Part shown: piece after piece, positions 1 through 7,670 of the stretch
Position numbering within the stretch: the first letter of the stretch is position 1
How the letters are laid out: every line of letters starts with the position of its first letter
Assembly: GCA_045653425.1 (NCBI GenBank)
Contig: JAZOLU010000022.1
Location: 1-60,885, forward strand
From: RGIG3009 sp045653425
GTDB lineage: Bacteria > Bacillota > Clostridia > Oscillospirales > Acutalibacteraceae
Direction of reading: 5' to 3'
DNA: 60,885 nt
Made by a program: the position numbers and the translations under genes
Notes under the pieces: model-generated
Told to the model about the DNA's origin: nothing
The model's database searches: none
The model's input: only the letters and a program-made list of their open reading frames with translations

Positions 1-134
1 AAAACCAGGCATTTTACCCGTTTACGGGTAGCAGTGCGTGTGATGCGATGATAATGTTCGGTGCCCCTTTTAGGGGCTATGCCGGTATCAACCCCTTCTA
101 GGGGTTGTGCAAACCACCAGTTTACTGGTGGTTA
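1..134 (+). mobile_element. Right-end hairpin array of an IS200-like element (left copy)
   Basis: Four short hairpins lie in a row: TACCCGTTTACGGGTA at 15-30, GCCCCTTTTAGGGGC at 63-77, AACCCCTTCTAGGGGTT at 90-106 and ACCACCAGTTTACTGGTGGT at 113-132. The reverse complement matches the array at 60582-60711, with the same order and spacing (7, 13 and 33/34 bases between hairpins). That second array sits directly downstream of an IS200-type tnpA, so I infer that a matching tnpA on the plus strand lies just left of the window. The element end overlaps the stop codon of rsgA. Confidence 0.6.
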
Positions 135-1019
135 TGATTTATACTCCCACGGTTTGCGCATTTCTGCTTGTGCATACATCGTACAATAACTTTCATAGCG
201 TGAGGCGGCAATTTCGCCCCGCTGTACGGCGGCTTTTACCGCACAATCCGGTTCGTGAACGTGCGAACAACCGGTAAAGCGGCACTGCCCAAACAACGGA
301 CGAAATTCGCGAAAACAATCGCTCAACGCCTCTTTATCAATGGGATGAATCCGCTCCATATCCAGTGCCGAAAAGCCCGGTGTATCCGCCAAATACCCGC
401 CAAACGGCAACCGAAACAACACCGCCGAGCGCGTGGTATGCCGCCCGCGGCCCAGTTTGTGGCTGATTTCGCCCGTTTCGCGTTGCCATTGCGGTTCTAT
501 TACGTTAAGCAAACTGGATTTCCCCACGCCGGAATTACCGGCAAAGGCCGTTACTTTCCCCCGCAACTGCTCGCGCAGCGGCGCTGCGGTTTGCGGTGCG
601 GTGGTGGTTACGGTGAACACCGGAACCCCCGCCAAACGGTAGGTCTCTTCCCACATCGCGGTGTCCTGCAAATCCGACTTGGTAATTACCAGCAGCGGCT
701 CCACGCCCTTTTCTTCGGCAATGGCAATTAACTTATCCAATAACAACGGATGCGGTGCGGGTTCTGCCACGGAAGCAATCACCGCCAACTGGTCAAGATT
801 CGCCACCGGCGGGCGCACCAGCACATTGCGACGCGGCAAGATGCGGTGCAAAGTACCGCTCCCGTCTGCCTGTGTGGCAATTTCCACACGGTCGCCCGCC
901 ACCGGTGTAATGCCTTCGCGCCGAAACGCACCGCGCGCTTTACATTCGTAAACCGCATCGGCGGTTTCCACATAATAGAAACCGCCGATGCTCTCTAAAA
1001 TCAATCCTTCCAGCAACAC
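132..1019 (-). CDS. rsgA: Ribosome small subunit-dependent GTPase RsgA
   Basis: Cytoplasmic circularly permuted GTPase that helps late maturation of the 30S subunit. The N-terminal OB fold is followed by the permuted G motifs: G4 as TKSD near residue 114, then G1 GNSGVGKSS near 160-169, then G3 DTPG near 213. A C-terminal zinc motif (Cys, Cys-x-His, Cys) lies near 245-260. Length of about 295 aa is normal. I chose a GTG start two codons inside the longest frame because the GAGGG Shine-Dalgarno otherwise touches the start. It is the last gene of the yicC-to-rsgA block, 14 bases after prkC. Its final codons and TAA fall inside the hairpin of the flanking insertion element, so the extreme C-terminus may have been supplied by the insertion. 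Confidence 0.95.
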   Translation of the reverse strand: MLLEGLILESIGGFYYVETADAVYECKARGAFRREGITPVAGDRVEIATQADGSGTLHRILPRRNVLVRPPVANLDQLAVIASVAEPAPHPLLLDKLIAIAEEKGVEPLLVITKSDLQDTAMWEETYRLAGVPVFTVTTTAPQTAAPLREQLRGKVTAFAGNSGVGKSSLLNVIEPQWQRETGEISHKLGRGRHTTRSAVLFRLPFGGYLADTPGFSALDMERIHPIDKEALSDCFREFRPLFGQCRFTGCSHVHEPDCAVKAAVQRGEIAASRYESYCTMYAQAEMRKPWEYKS

Positions 1020-1033
1020 AGCCACCCTCTGCG

Positions 1034-3106
1034 TTACGGCGTTACGGTTGCCGTAGTTGCCGTGGTAGTGGTAGTGGTAGTAGCGGGGGTCGTGGGCGGT
1101 GCGGTTACGTACTGCAATAACACATTGCTATTCCGATACTGCTCGCCCACCATACCGGTCAAGCCATCCACCACGTACTGGGCGTAATCCAAAAACTCCG
1201 CCGAGTTCGTACCCGCTTTGGCAATTTTTACGGTAACCAAATACTCCTCTTTGGGTTCGGAGAAAGTCAGTGTCTTCACTTTTGCCACGTTGGGCAAAAT
1301 GCCCTGGAACGTTTCGCGCAACTGACCGTCAACATACACCTGCATATCCACGGTAATGCCACTATCCGGCAGTTGTACTTGTACCTTTACGTCCAAAAAG
1401 CCGGTGCTTACTTCCAGTTTAATGGCCGTACCGGCGGGTGTGGGCGTTTCAGGCGCAATGCTTTGCGACATTACCGTGCCGGCGGGTGCCTCCGCCGTGT
1501 TCACGTAGGTAATATCCGCCTCGTTCACCACAAAACCGGCCGCTTGCAACTGGGAAATGGCCTGGTCTTTGGACAGTTTTTGCACATCCGGCACAGGGAT
1601 GGGTTCCACCGGCACGTTTCCGTTGCTCACCACCATCGTCACTTCCGAACCGTACATCAACTCCTGCGGATATTCCGCAGGCGATACCGAAATAACAAAG
1701 TTCTTTTGTACCGTTTCGCTAATATCCAGCGTATACGCTACCTTAAAGCCGGCGTTGCTGAGCATTGCCTCCGCTTGGTCGCGGTGTTGCCCCACCACAT
1801 CGGGAATGCGCACCATATTGGGGCCTTTGCTCACCGTAAGTATAATGGTTTTTGTGCCTTTTTTTACCAACAAATCGGCTTCCAACGATTGGTCAATAAC
1901 CGTACCGGCCGGTTCTTCACTGTATTGTTCTTTTTGCGTGCCAAACTTAAACCACTCCATATACTCCGGCGTGGCAGAAATATCGGTCAAGGTCATACCC
2001 ACAAAGTTGGGGACTTTTACCTGCGAACTGTTGCCGCCCTCACCGCCGAGTTTATCCGACAACACAATGCCCACAAACACCATTGCCACAATAAGGAACG
2101 CACCCGCCACCGCACATAACACGGGGATAATCGGGAACGGCTTTTTGGTTTCTTCGCCGTCGTCCTCGTCCGTAACGGCACCACCCGTTTCTTGCCCTTT
2201 CACCCGCGTGATAGTCTCCATATACCGCGTGGGGCTTTCGTCCACAAAATATTTATATTCAAAGTGAATACTGGGGTTCTTTTTGAACTCGTCAATGTCA
2301 TACAGCATTTCCGCCGCCGACTGATACCGCTTGGACGGGTCTTTCTGCATCGCCTTCACGGTGATATCTTCCAAACCCTCCGGAATGGCGGCATTCACTT
2401 GGCGGGGCGGCTTCGCTTCCGACTGCAACTGCATAATGGCTACCGACACGGCACTGTCCGCCTCAAACGGCAATTTCCCTGTTAGCATTTCATACAGCAT
2501 AACGCCCACGGAATAGATATCGGCTTTTTCGTCCGTAATTTCACCGCGTGCCTGTTCGGGGCTGATGTAATGCACCGAACCAATGGCTTTGTCCGTGGAG
2601 CGCGTAGCACGAATATCCTGCCGAGAAAAGCGTGCAATGCCGAAATCCGCCACTTTAATGGTGCCGTCCGGCAACAACATAATGTTTTGCGGCTTAATGT
2701 CGCGGTGCACAATGCCCTTGTCGTGCGCATGCTGCAACGCGCGCAGAATTTGCACCGTAAAATGCACGGCTTCTTTCCACTTGAATTCCGGCTGCTGGTC
2801 AACGTACTCTTTCAACGTAATGCCGTCAATGTACTCCATAACAATGTACTGCAACCGTTCACCAAAGCTAACATCGTACACTTTTACAATGTTGGGATGC
2901 GACAAAATGGCAATGGCTTTGGATTCGTTCTTAAACCGACGGGTAAATTCCTCGTTGGCCAGATATTCCTCTTTTAAAATTTTAACTGCTACCACACGGT
3001 CGTCAATGTTGTCGTATGCTTTATACACATACGCCATACCGCCCACACCGATAATTTCTTTGATTTCATACCGTCCGTCCAGACGTTTTCCAATATACTT
3101 ATCCAT
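1034..3106 (-). CDS. prkC: PASTA-domain serine/threonine protein kinase PrkC/StkP
   Basis: Membrane eukaryotic-type kinase that senses peptidoglycan fragments. The kinase domain covers about residues 12-270, with a glycine loop (GVGGMAYVYKA near 20), the ATP-binding lysine in VAVK at 42, catalytic HRDIKPQN at 134-141, DFG at 154-156 and the activation segment GSVHYISPEQARGE near 176. A single membrane helix lies near 325-350. Three extracellular PASTA repeats follow (about 364-430, 433-500 and 505-575), then a beta-rich region and a Thr-rich tail. The start has an AGGAGG site with good spacing. It lies 19 bases after the cognate phosphatase gene, which is the usual kinase-phosphatase pair. 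At 690 aa it is normal for the family. Confidence 0.97.
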   Translation of the reverse strand: MDKYIGKRLDGRYEIKEIIGVGGMAYVYKAYDNIDDRVVAVKILKEEYLANEEFTRRFKNESKAIAILSHPNIVKVYDVSFGERLQYIVMEYIDGITLKEYVDQQPEFKWKEAVHFTVQILRALQHAHDKGIVHRDIKPQNIMLLPDGTIKVADFGIARFSRQDIRATRSTDKAIGSVHYISPEQARGEITDEKADIYSVGVMLYEMLTGKLPFEADSAVSVAIMQLQSEAKPPRQVNAAIPEGLEDITVKAMQKDPSKRYQSAAEMLYDIDEFKKNPSIHFEYKYFVDESPTRYMETITRVKGQETGGAVTDEDDGEETKKPFPIIPVLCAVAGAFLIVAMVFVGIVLSDKLGGEGGNSSQVKVPNFVGMTLTDISATPEYMEWFKFGTQKEQYSEEPAGTVIDQSLEADLLVKKGTKTIILTVSKGPNMVRIPDVVGQHRDQAEAMLSNAGFKVAYTLDISETVQKNFVISVSPAEYPQELMYGSEVTMVVSNGNVPVEPIPVPDVQKLSKDQAISQLQAAGFVVNEADITYVNTAEAPAGTVMSQSIAPETPTPAGTAIKLEVSTGFLDVKVQVQLPDSGITVDMQVYVDGQLRETFQGILPNVAKVKTLTFSEPKEEYLVTVKIAKAGTNSAEFLDYAQYVVDGLTGMVGEQYRNSNVLLQYVTAPPTTPATTTTTTTATTATVTP

Positions 3107-3125
3107 CGTGTTCCTCCTGCGTCCT

Positions 3126-3857
3126 TCAATTTTTCGTTAGGGCGACAACGGTAATGTTATCGCTTCCGCCCGCCAAGTTGGCAGTGGTAATTAACTTCAT
3201 AGGAATATCGGCAAACGCAAAGGTGCGTACCAACGATTGAATCATTTCGGGTGCTACCAAGTTGGAAAGCCCATCGGTGCAGATAAGCAGTGTCCCGTTG
3301 TCCGGGAATGCCACCCGCGTAAAGGCACATTCCGTGGTTTCTTCCACACCCAGTGCCCGCGTAAGAAAGTGTTTTTGCGGGTGGGTTTTGGCTTCTTCCG
3401 CGGTGATTTGCCCTTTGTCCACCATATCTTGCACCACCGAATGGTCGTGCGTAATTTGCTCAATCGTGCGCGGAGTAATTAAATACGCGCGGCTGTCGCC
3501 CACGTGGGCAACATACAAGGCCTCTTGTGTGGCAATCACCGCCACCACCGTGGTACCCATACCAAACAATGCCGGTTCTTCTCTGGCGGCACGATACACC
3601 TCGCCGTTCGCCTCTGCAATGGCGGATTCCAACAATTCACGAATCGCCTCCGGTGCAGCATTTTCCCGATAATCGTCCACCAAACGGTCGGCAATGTACC
3701 GCATAGCAATGGCGCTGGCAATGTTGCCGCCGTTTGCGCCGCCCATACCGTCGCACACCACCGCAAAAGCCGTGGTTTCCGTGAGTTTGCCGCAAAGGTA
3801 TGCATCTTGATTGCTGGAACGCACACGTCCCGGATGAGATGCTCCCAATGTTTGCAT
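3126..3857 (-). CDS. prpC: PP2C-family protein phosphatase, partner of PrkC
   Basis: Cytoplasmic metal-dependent Ser/Thr phosphatase that opposes the adjacent kinase. PPM motifs are present: SNQDAY near residue 15, the metal-binding CDGMGG near 35-40, HVGDSRAYL near 117, and GSDNITVVAL at the C-terminus. Length of 243 aa fits the Stp/PrpC family. The start has a GGAGGAATGAACC leader. It begins 4 bases before the end of rlmN and is followed directly by prkC, so the three are very likely co-transcribed. Confidence 0.95.
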   Translation of the reverse strand: MQTLGASHPGRVRSSNQDAYLCGKLTETTAFAVVCDGMGGANGGNIASAIAMRYIADRLVDDYRENAAPEAIRELLESAIAEANGEVYRAAREEPALFGMGTTVVAVIATQEALYVAHVGDSRAYLITPRTIEQITHDHSVVQDMVDKGQITAEEAKTHPQKHFLTRALGVEETTECAFTRVAFPDNGTLLICTDGLSNLVAPEMIQSLVRTFAFADIPMKLITTANLAGGSDNITVVALTKN

Positions 3858-3860
3858 GGT

Positions 3861-4907
3861 TCATTCCTCCTCTTTTTCCTGCCGACGTAATTGCCCGCAG
3901 GAAGCACTGATATCCGCACCCAAAGTACGTCTGACCGTAACCGTCATACCTTGTTGCTCTAACAACTGTTGAAAACGCCGTAACCGCGATTGCGTGCTGC
4001 GCCGATGGTCTTTACCCTGCACTTCGTTGGCGGGAATTAAGTTCACGTGGCACAACATTCCTTTTAAGCGAAAGGCCAATTCTCTGGCGCAGTCATCGCT
4101 GTCGTTCACACCGTCAATCATTGCATACTCAAACGAAATACGCCGACCGGTTACCCGCAGATATTCCCGACAAGCATCCAGCAATTCTTCCACCGGATAC
4201 CGACGGTTAATCGGCATTAATCGAGACCGAATCTCGTTATTTGGCGCGTGCAGCGACACCGACAACGTAAGCGGCAGGTTTTCCTCCATTAGCCGATAAA
4301 TGCCGTCTACCAAACCGCAAGTAGATAACGAAACGTGTCGCATCCCAATATGCGTACTGCCCGGACGGGCGAGCATTTTCAAAAACAGTAACACTTGTTC
4401 ATAATTGTCCAGCGGTTCGCCCATACCCATTAGTACGATAGAACCCACACGAACCCCGCGGTCCTTTTGAGCCGCCGTAATTTGTGCCAGCATTTCTGCC
4501 GCGGATAAATTGCGAACCAACCCGCCCATACCGGTGGCGCAAAAAGAGCAGCCCATACGGCAACCCACTTGCGTGGATAAACACTGCGACCAACCGTGAT
4601 GGTAACTCATCAGCACCGATTCCACTGTTTCGCCGTCGCTGAGACCAAACAGGTACTTCACCGTTTCATCCAGTTGCGATTCCAGCCGCCGTAATATTTT
4701 CACGCTCGGAATCACAAACGATTGTGCGAGTTGTTCTCGCAAAGCGAGGGGTAAATTGCTCATTTCCGCAAAGGAAGTGCAACCGTTATCCAACCATTGC
4801 AGCACCTGCTTGCATCGAAAAGCGGGATAACCCATTTCGGTTAACCGCTGTTGTAATTGTTCTTCGGTTAACGAGCGGATATCCTCCGACACCGTATGAC
4901 ACCTCAT
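3861..4907 (-). CDS. rlmN: Dual-specificity rRNA/tRNA adenine-C2 methyltransferase RlmN
   Basis: Radical SAM enzyme that methylates C2 of A2503 in 23S rRNA and of A37 in some tRNAs. The iron-sulfur motif CxxxCxxC is visible as Cys116, Cys120 and Cys123 within GCRMGCSFCATG. A conserved C-terminal Cys in SASCGQL near 338 fits the methyl-carrying cysteine. The N-terminal helical domain (residues 10-70) is typical. At 348 aa it is full length. The start ATG overlaps the stop of rsmB (ATGA), which indicates translational coupling. Confidence 0.96.
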   Translation of the reverse strand: MRCHTVSEDIRSLTEEQLQQRLTEMGYPAFRCKQVLQWLDNGCTSFAEMSNLPLALREQLAQSFVIPSVKILRRLESQLDETVKYLFGLSDGETVESVLMSYHHGWSQCLSTQVGCRMGCSFCATGMGGLVRNLSAAEMLAQITAAQKDRGVRVGSIVLMGMGEPLDNYEQVLLFLKMLARPGSTHIGMRHVSLSTCGLVDGIYRLMEENLPLTLSVSLHAPNNEIRSRLMPINRRYPVEELLDACREYLRVTGRRISFEYAMIDGVNDSDDCARELAFRLKGMLCHVNLIPANEVQGKDHRRSTQSRLRRFQQLLEQQGMTVTVRRTLGADISASCGQLRRQEKEEE

Positions 4908-6241
4908 TCTTTACAAAATCCTGCGATAAAAAAGCCGTCAGTTTCGTGCAAATGCGGAAACAACGTAATGCAATAACTCGGCGGCAACCCTGCCGCTTCA
5001 AAGCAAGTTTCCAACGGCAAAATGCGCGGCGAAAATTCCGGATGTTCTTGCAAAAACCGCTGCGCCACTTGCTCGTTTTCCGCCGGATTGAGCGTACACG
5101 TGGAATACTGTAACACCCCGCCGGGACGCACCAATTCGGCGGCGCGTTCCAAAATGCGGTATTGCAATGCCGGCAGTTCGGCAAACGAGGACAGCACTTT
5201 GTACCGAATTTCCGGTTTACGGCGAATGACACCCAACCCGGAACAAGGTACATCGCACAGTACGCGGTCAAACGTACCGCGCAACTGTTCAGGACAAGGC
5301 GCGCTCGCATCGCGCACAGCGGTGCGCAGGTTGGTAATGCCCAGTTCTGCCGCGCGGCGGTCAATCGTTTCACATTTGGCGGGATAAATATCGCACGCCA
5401 GCAAACGGCCGGTGTTGTGCATTTCTTGCGCCACCGTAAAACTTTTACCGCCGGGTGCGGCGCACACATCCGCCACCAATTCGTTCGGTTGTGCGCCCAG
5501 TGCATAACACGCCCATTGCGAGGCCTTATCCTGATAATAATACCAGTTTTTCTCCTCGCTTGCAAGATGATTTAGCAAATTACTCCCTTTTGCACGAAAA
5601 CAATGCGCTAAATCGGCACAAATTTCATAATTTGCACCCCATTCCGTCAACCGTTCTGCCAAGGCCGTATCGGTGGTGCGCAACGTGTTTACCCGCAAAA
5701 ATGCATCCGGCGTATCGTTCATATGCTCCACCAACTGCCGCGCCGTATCCTCACCATACGCTTGCCGCCAAAACGCAAGCAACTCCACCGGACAAGAATG
5801 GCGTATTGACAACCCCTCGTCGCCGAGAGGCAAGGCATCAAACAAGGTGTCGCGCCGCCGCACAATGCCGCGCAAAACACCGTTTACAAACCCCGATGCC
5901 TGCCCTTGTTTGAGTTGACGCACACAAGTAACCGCCTCATTCACCGCGGCGGAATCGGGAATTTTATCCATATACAACAGTTGATACACCGCCACGCGCA
6001 ACGTTTCCCGCACCAGCGGATGCCACTTTTTCATCGGCAACGAGGACGCATTCGACAAAATATAATCCAGCGTTAACCGCCGCTCAATCACGCCGTAAAA
6101 CAAGCGCGAAACAAGCGAACGGTCCGCCTCCGACATAGTGGTGGTGCACAACAATCGGTCTAATATAATTTGTGAGTATCCGTCGCGGCGGTGCAATTCG
6201 GCCAGTGCTTGCACCACCGCACTACGCGGACTGTTGGCCAT
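4904..6241 (-). CDS. rsmB: 16S rRNA (cytosine-967-C5)-methyltransferase RsmB
   Basis: SAM-dependent rRNA m5C methyltransferase. An N-terminal NusB-like RNA-binding domain covers about residues 5-135. The Rossmann methyltransferase domain follows, with VCAAPGGKS (SAM motif I), DVPCSGLG (motif IV with its cysteine) and the catalytic STCTLNPAEN (motif VI). The open frame extends to a TTG at 6265, but GGAGGA lies 7 bases before the ATG at 6241, so I place the start there; the ATG at 6244 is the alternative. It follows fmt directly, as in Bacillus. Confidence 0.95.
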   Translation of the reverse strand: MANSPRSAVVQALAELHRRDGYSQIILDRLLCTTTMSEADRSLVSRLFYGVIERRLTLDYILSNASSLPMKKWHPLVRETLRVAVYQLLYMDKIPDSAAVNEAVTCVRQLKQGQASGFVNGVLRGIVRRRDTLFDALPLGDEGLSIRHSCPVELLAFWRQAYGEDTARQLVEHMNDTPDAFLRVNTLRTTDTALAERLTEWGANYEICADLAHCFRAKGSNLLNHLASEEKNWYYYQDKASQWACYALGAQPNELVADVCAAPGGKSFTVAQEMHNTGRLLACDIYPAKCETIDRRAAELGITNLRTAVRDASAPCPEQLRGTFDRVLCDVPCSGLGVIRRKPEIRYKVLSSFAELPALQYRILERAAELVRPGGVLQYSTCTLNPAENEQVAQRFLQEHPEFSPRILPLETCFEAAGLPPSYCITLFPHLHETDGFFIAGFCKE

Positions 6242-6261
6242 CATATTTCCTCCGTTGGAAT

Positions 6262-7191
6262 TCAATTATCGGCAAAACGGCTATTCGTCTCCACAGGATG
6301 CCCGCGGAAATAGGCGGCGGCCTCCATACGCTTGCCGCCCTCCGCCTGCACCTCGCAAATTTCCAGTGCCGTGCCGCCGCCGCAAGCAATGGTTAACGGT
6401 TCGGCGCACACCACCGTACCGCACGGTGCCGTACACACACCCGCCACGCGGGTGCGGTAAATTTTCAGGCGTTTCCCCTCACGCTGTACGGTGGCTACCG
6501 GCCACGGATTTAATCCGCGTACTTGGTTGTGCAACACCGTCGCGGGTTTTGTAAAATCCAACGCGCACAGCGATTTATCCAGCATCGGCGCGTAACAGGT
6601 ATCCTCCTCGGTTTGCGGTACACGCACCAGCGTTCCCTTCTGCAATGCACACAACGTGCGGGAAAGCGTATCTGCCCCCATAACCGACAAACGGTCGTGC
6701 AACTCGCCGGCAGTCAATTCCGGTTCCACGGGACAACGCGAAGTCAGCAACATATCACCCGTGTCCAGCCCAACGTCCATCATCATCGTGGTAACACCGG
6801 CCTCGGTTTCACCGTTAAGCACCGCCCACTGAATGGGTGCCGCACCACGATACCGCGGCAACAGTGAGGCATGCACGTTAATGCACCCGTATTTCGGCAG
6901 TTCCAGCACGGCAGCGGGCAAAATTTTGCCGTATGCCACCACCACAATCAACTCCGGTTCATAGCGACTAAGCATTTTCTGTGCTTCGGCACTGCGCAAC
7001 GAGGATGGCTGAAACACGGGAATTCCGTGTTTTACGGCACACTCTTTCACCGGCGGCGGGGCTAATTTTTGCCCACGACCTTTGGGTTTATCCGCCTGTG
7101 TCACCACCAACGAAACGGTATGCCCGTCTGCCAACAAGCGTTCCAAGCACGGCACGGCAAATTCCGGCGTGCCCATAAAAATCACGTTCAC
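6262..7191 (-). CDS. fmt: Methionyl-tRNA formyltransferase
   Basis: Formylates initiator Met-tRNA using 10-formyl-tetrahydrofolate. The N-terminal MNVIFMGTPEFA, the catalytic region NVHASLLPRYRGAAPI near residue 107 and the aspartate in DVGLDTGDML near 142 are all present. A C-terminal OB-fold tRNA-binding domain follows. At 309 aa it is normal. The start overlaps the def stop by 4 bases, so formylation and deformylation genes are coupled, the usual arrangement. Confidence 0.96.
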   Translation of the reverse strand: MNVIFMGTPEFAVPCLERLLADGHTVSLVVTQADKPKGRGQKLAPPPVKECAVKHGIPVFQPSSLRSAEAQKMLSRYEPELIVVVAYGKILPAAVLELPKYGCINVHASLLPRYRGAAPIQWAVLNGETEAGVTTMMMDVGLDTGDMLLTSRCPVEPELTAGELHDRLSVMGADTLSRTLCALQKGTLVRVPQTEEDTCYAPMLDKSLCALDFTKPATVLHNQVRGLNPWPVATVQREGKRLKIYRTRVAGVCTAPCGTVVCAEPLTIACGGGTALEICEVQAEGGKRMEAAAYFRGHPVETNSRFADN

Positions 7192-7655
7192 GCCTGCCCC
7201 TCCCGATTCACCATCACGTTGGTCGCGTGGTCCAAAAACACCACGCCGTTCAAATGGTCAATTTCGTGGCACATACACCGCGCCAGCAAATCTTCCCCCG
7301 TAAGATAAAACCATTTGCCGTGGCGGTCCTGCGCTTTCATACGTACCTTATACGGACGAGTGACCGTACCCCATTTGTTGGGGAACGATAAACACCCCTC
7401 TTCCCCCGTCTGTTCGCCGCTTCGCTCGGTAATTTCGGGGTTCACGGCTTCAATCACACCGTCACCCACATCCATAACAATAACGCGGCGCAAAACGCCC
7501 ACCTGCGGCGCGGCCAAGCCAACACCGGGGGCTTTGTGCATCGTTTCTGTCATATCGTCCAGCAACGTCCACAACCGCTCATTAAATTCCGTTACGGGAC
7601 GGCACACCTTTCGCAAAACGGGTTCTCCCTCAGTTACAATATTGCGGATAGCCAC
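7188..7655 (-). CDS. def: Peptide deformylase
   Basis: Metalloenzyme that removes the N-formyl group from new proteins. All three PDF motifs are visible: GVGLAAPQVG near residue 45, EEGCLSFP near 90 and HEIDHLNG near 132, giving Cys and two His metal ligands. At 155 aa it is the usual length. The start is GTG, preceded by AAAGGAGAGG at about 9 bases. It lies between priA and fmt. Confidence 0.96.
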   Translation of the reverse strand: MAIRNIVTEGEPVLRKVCRPVTEFNERLWTLLDDMTETMHKAPGVGLAAPQVGVLRRVIVMDVGDGVIEAVNPEITERSGEQTGEEGCLSFPNKWGTVTRPYKVRMKAQDRHGKWFYLTGEDLLARCMCHEIDHLNGVVFLDHATNVMVNREGQA

Positions 7656-7670
7656 GGTTTATCCTCTCCT

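Noticed and set aside
1..134. CRISPR-like repeats
   Set aside because: Hairpins differ in sequence and spacers are of unequal length; the pattern is an element end, not an array. I saw no CRISPR repeat elsewhere in the window.
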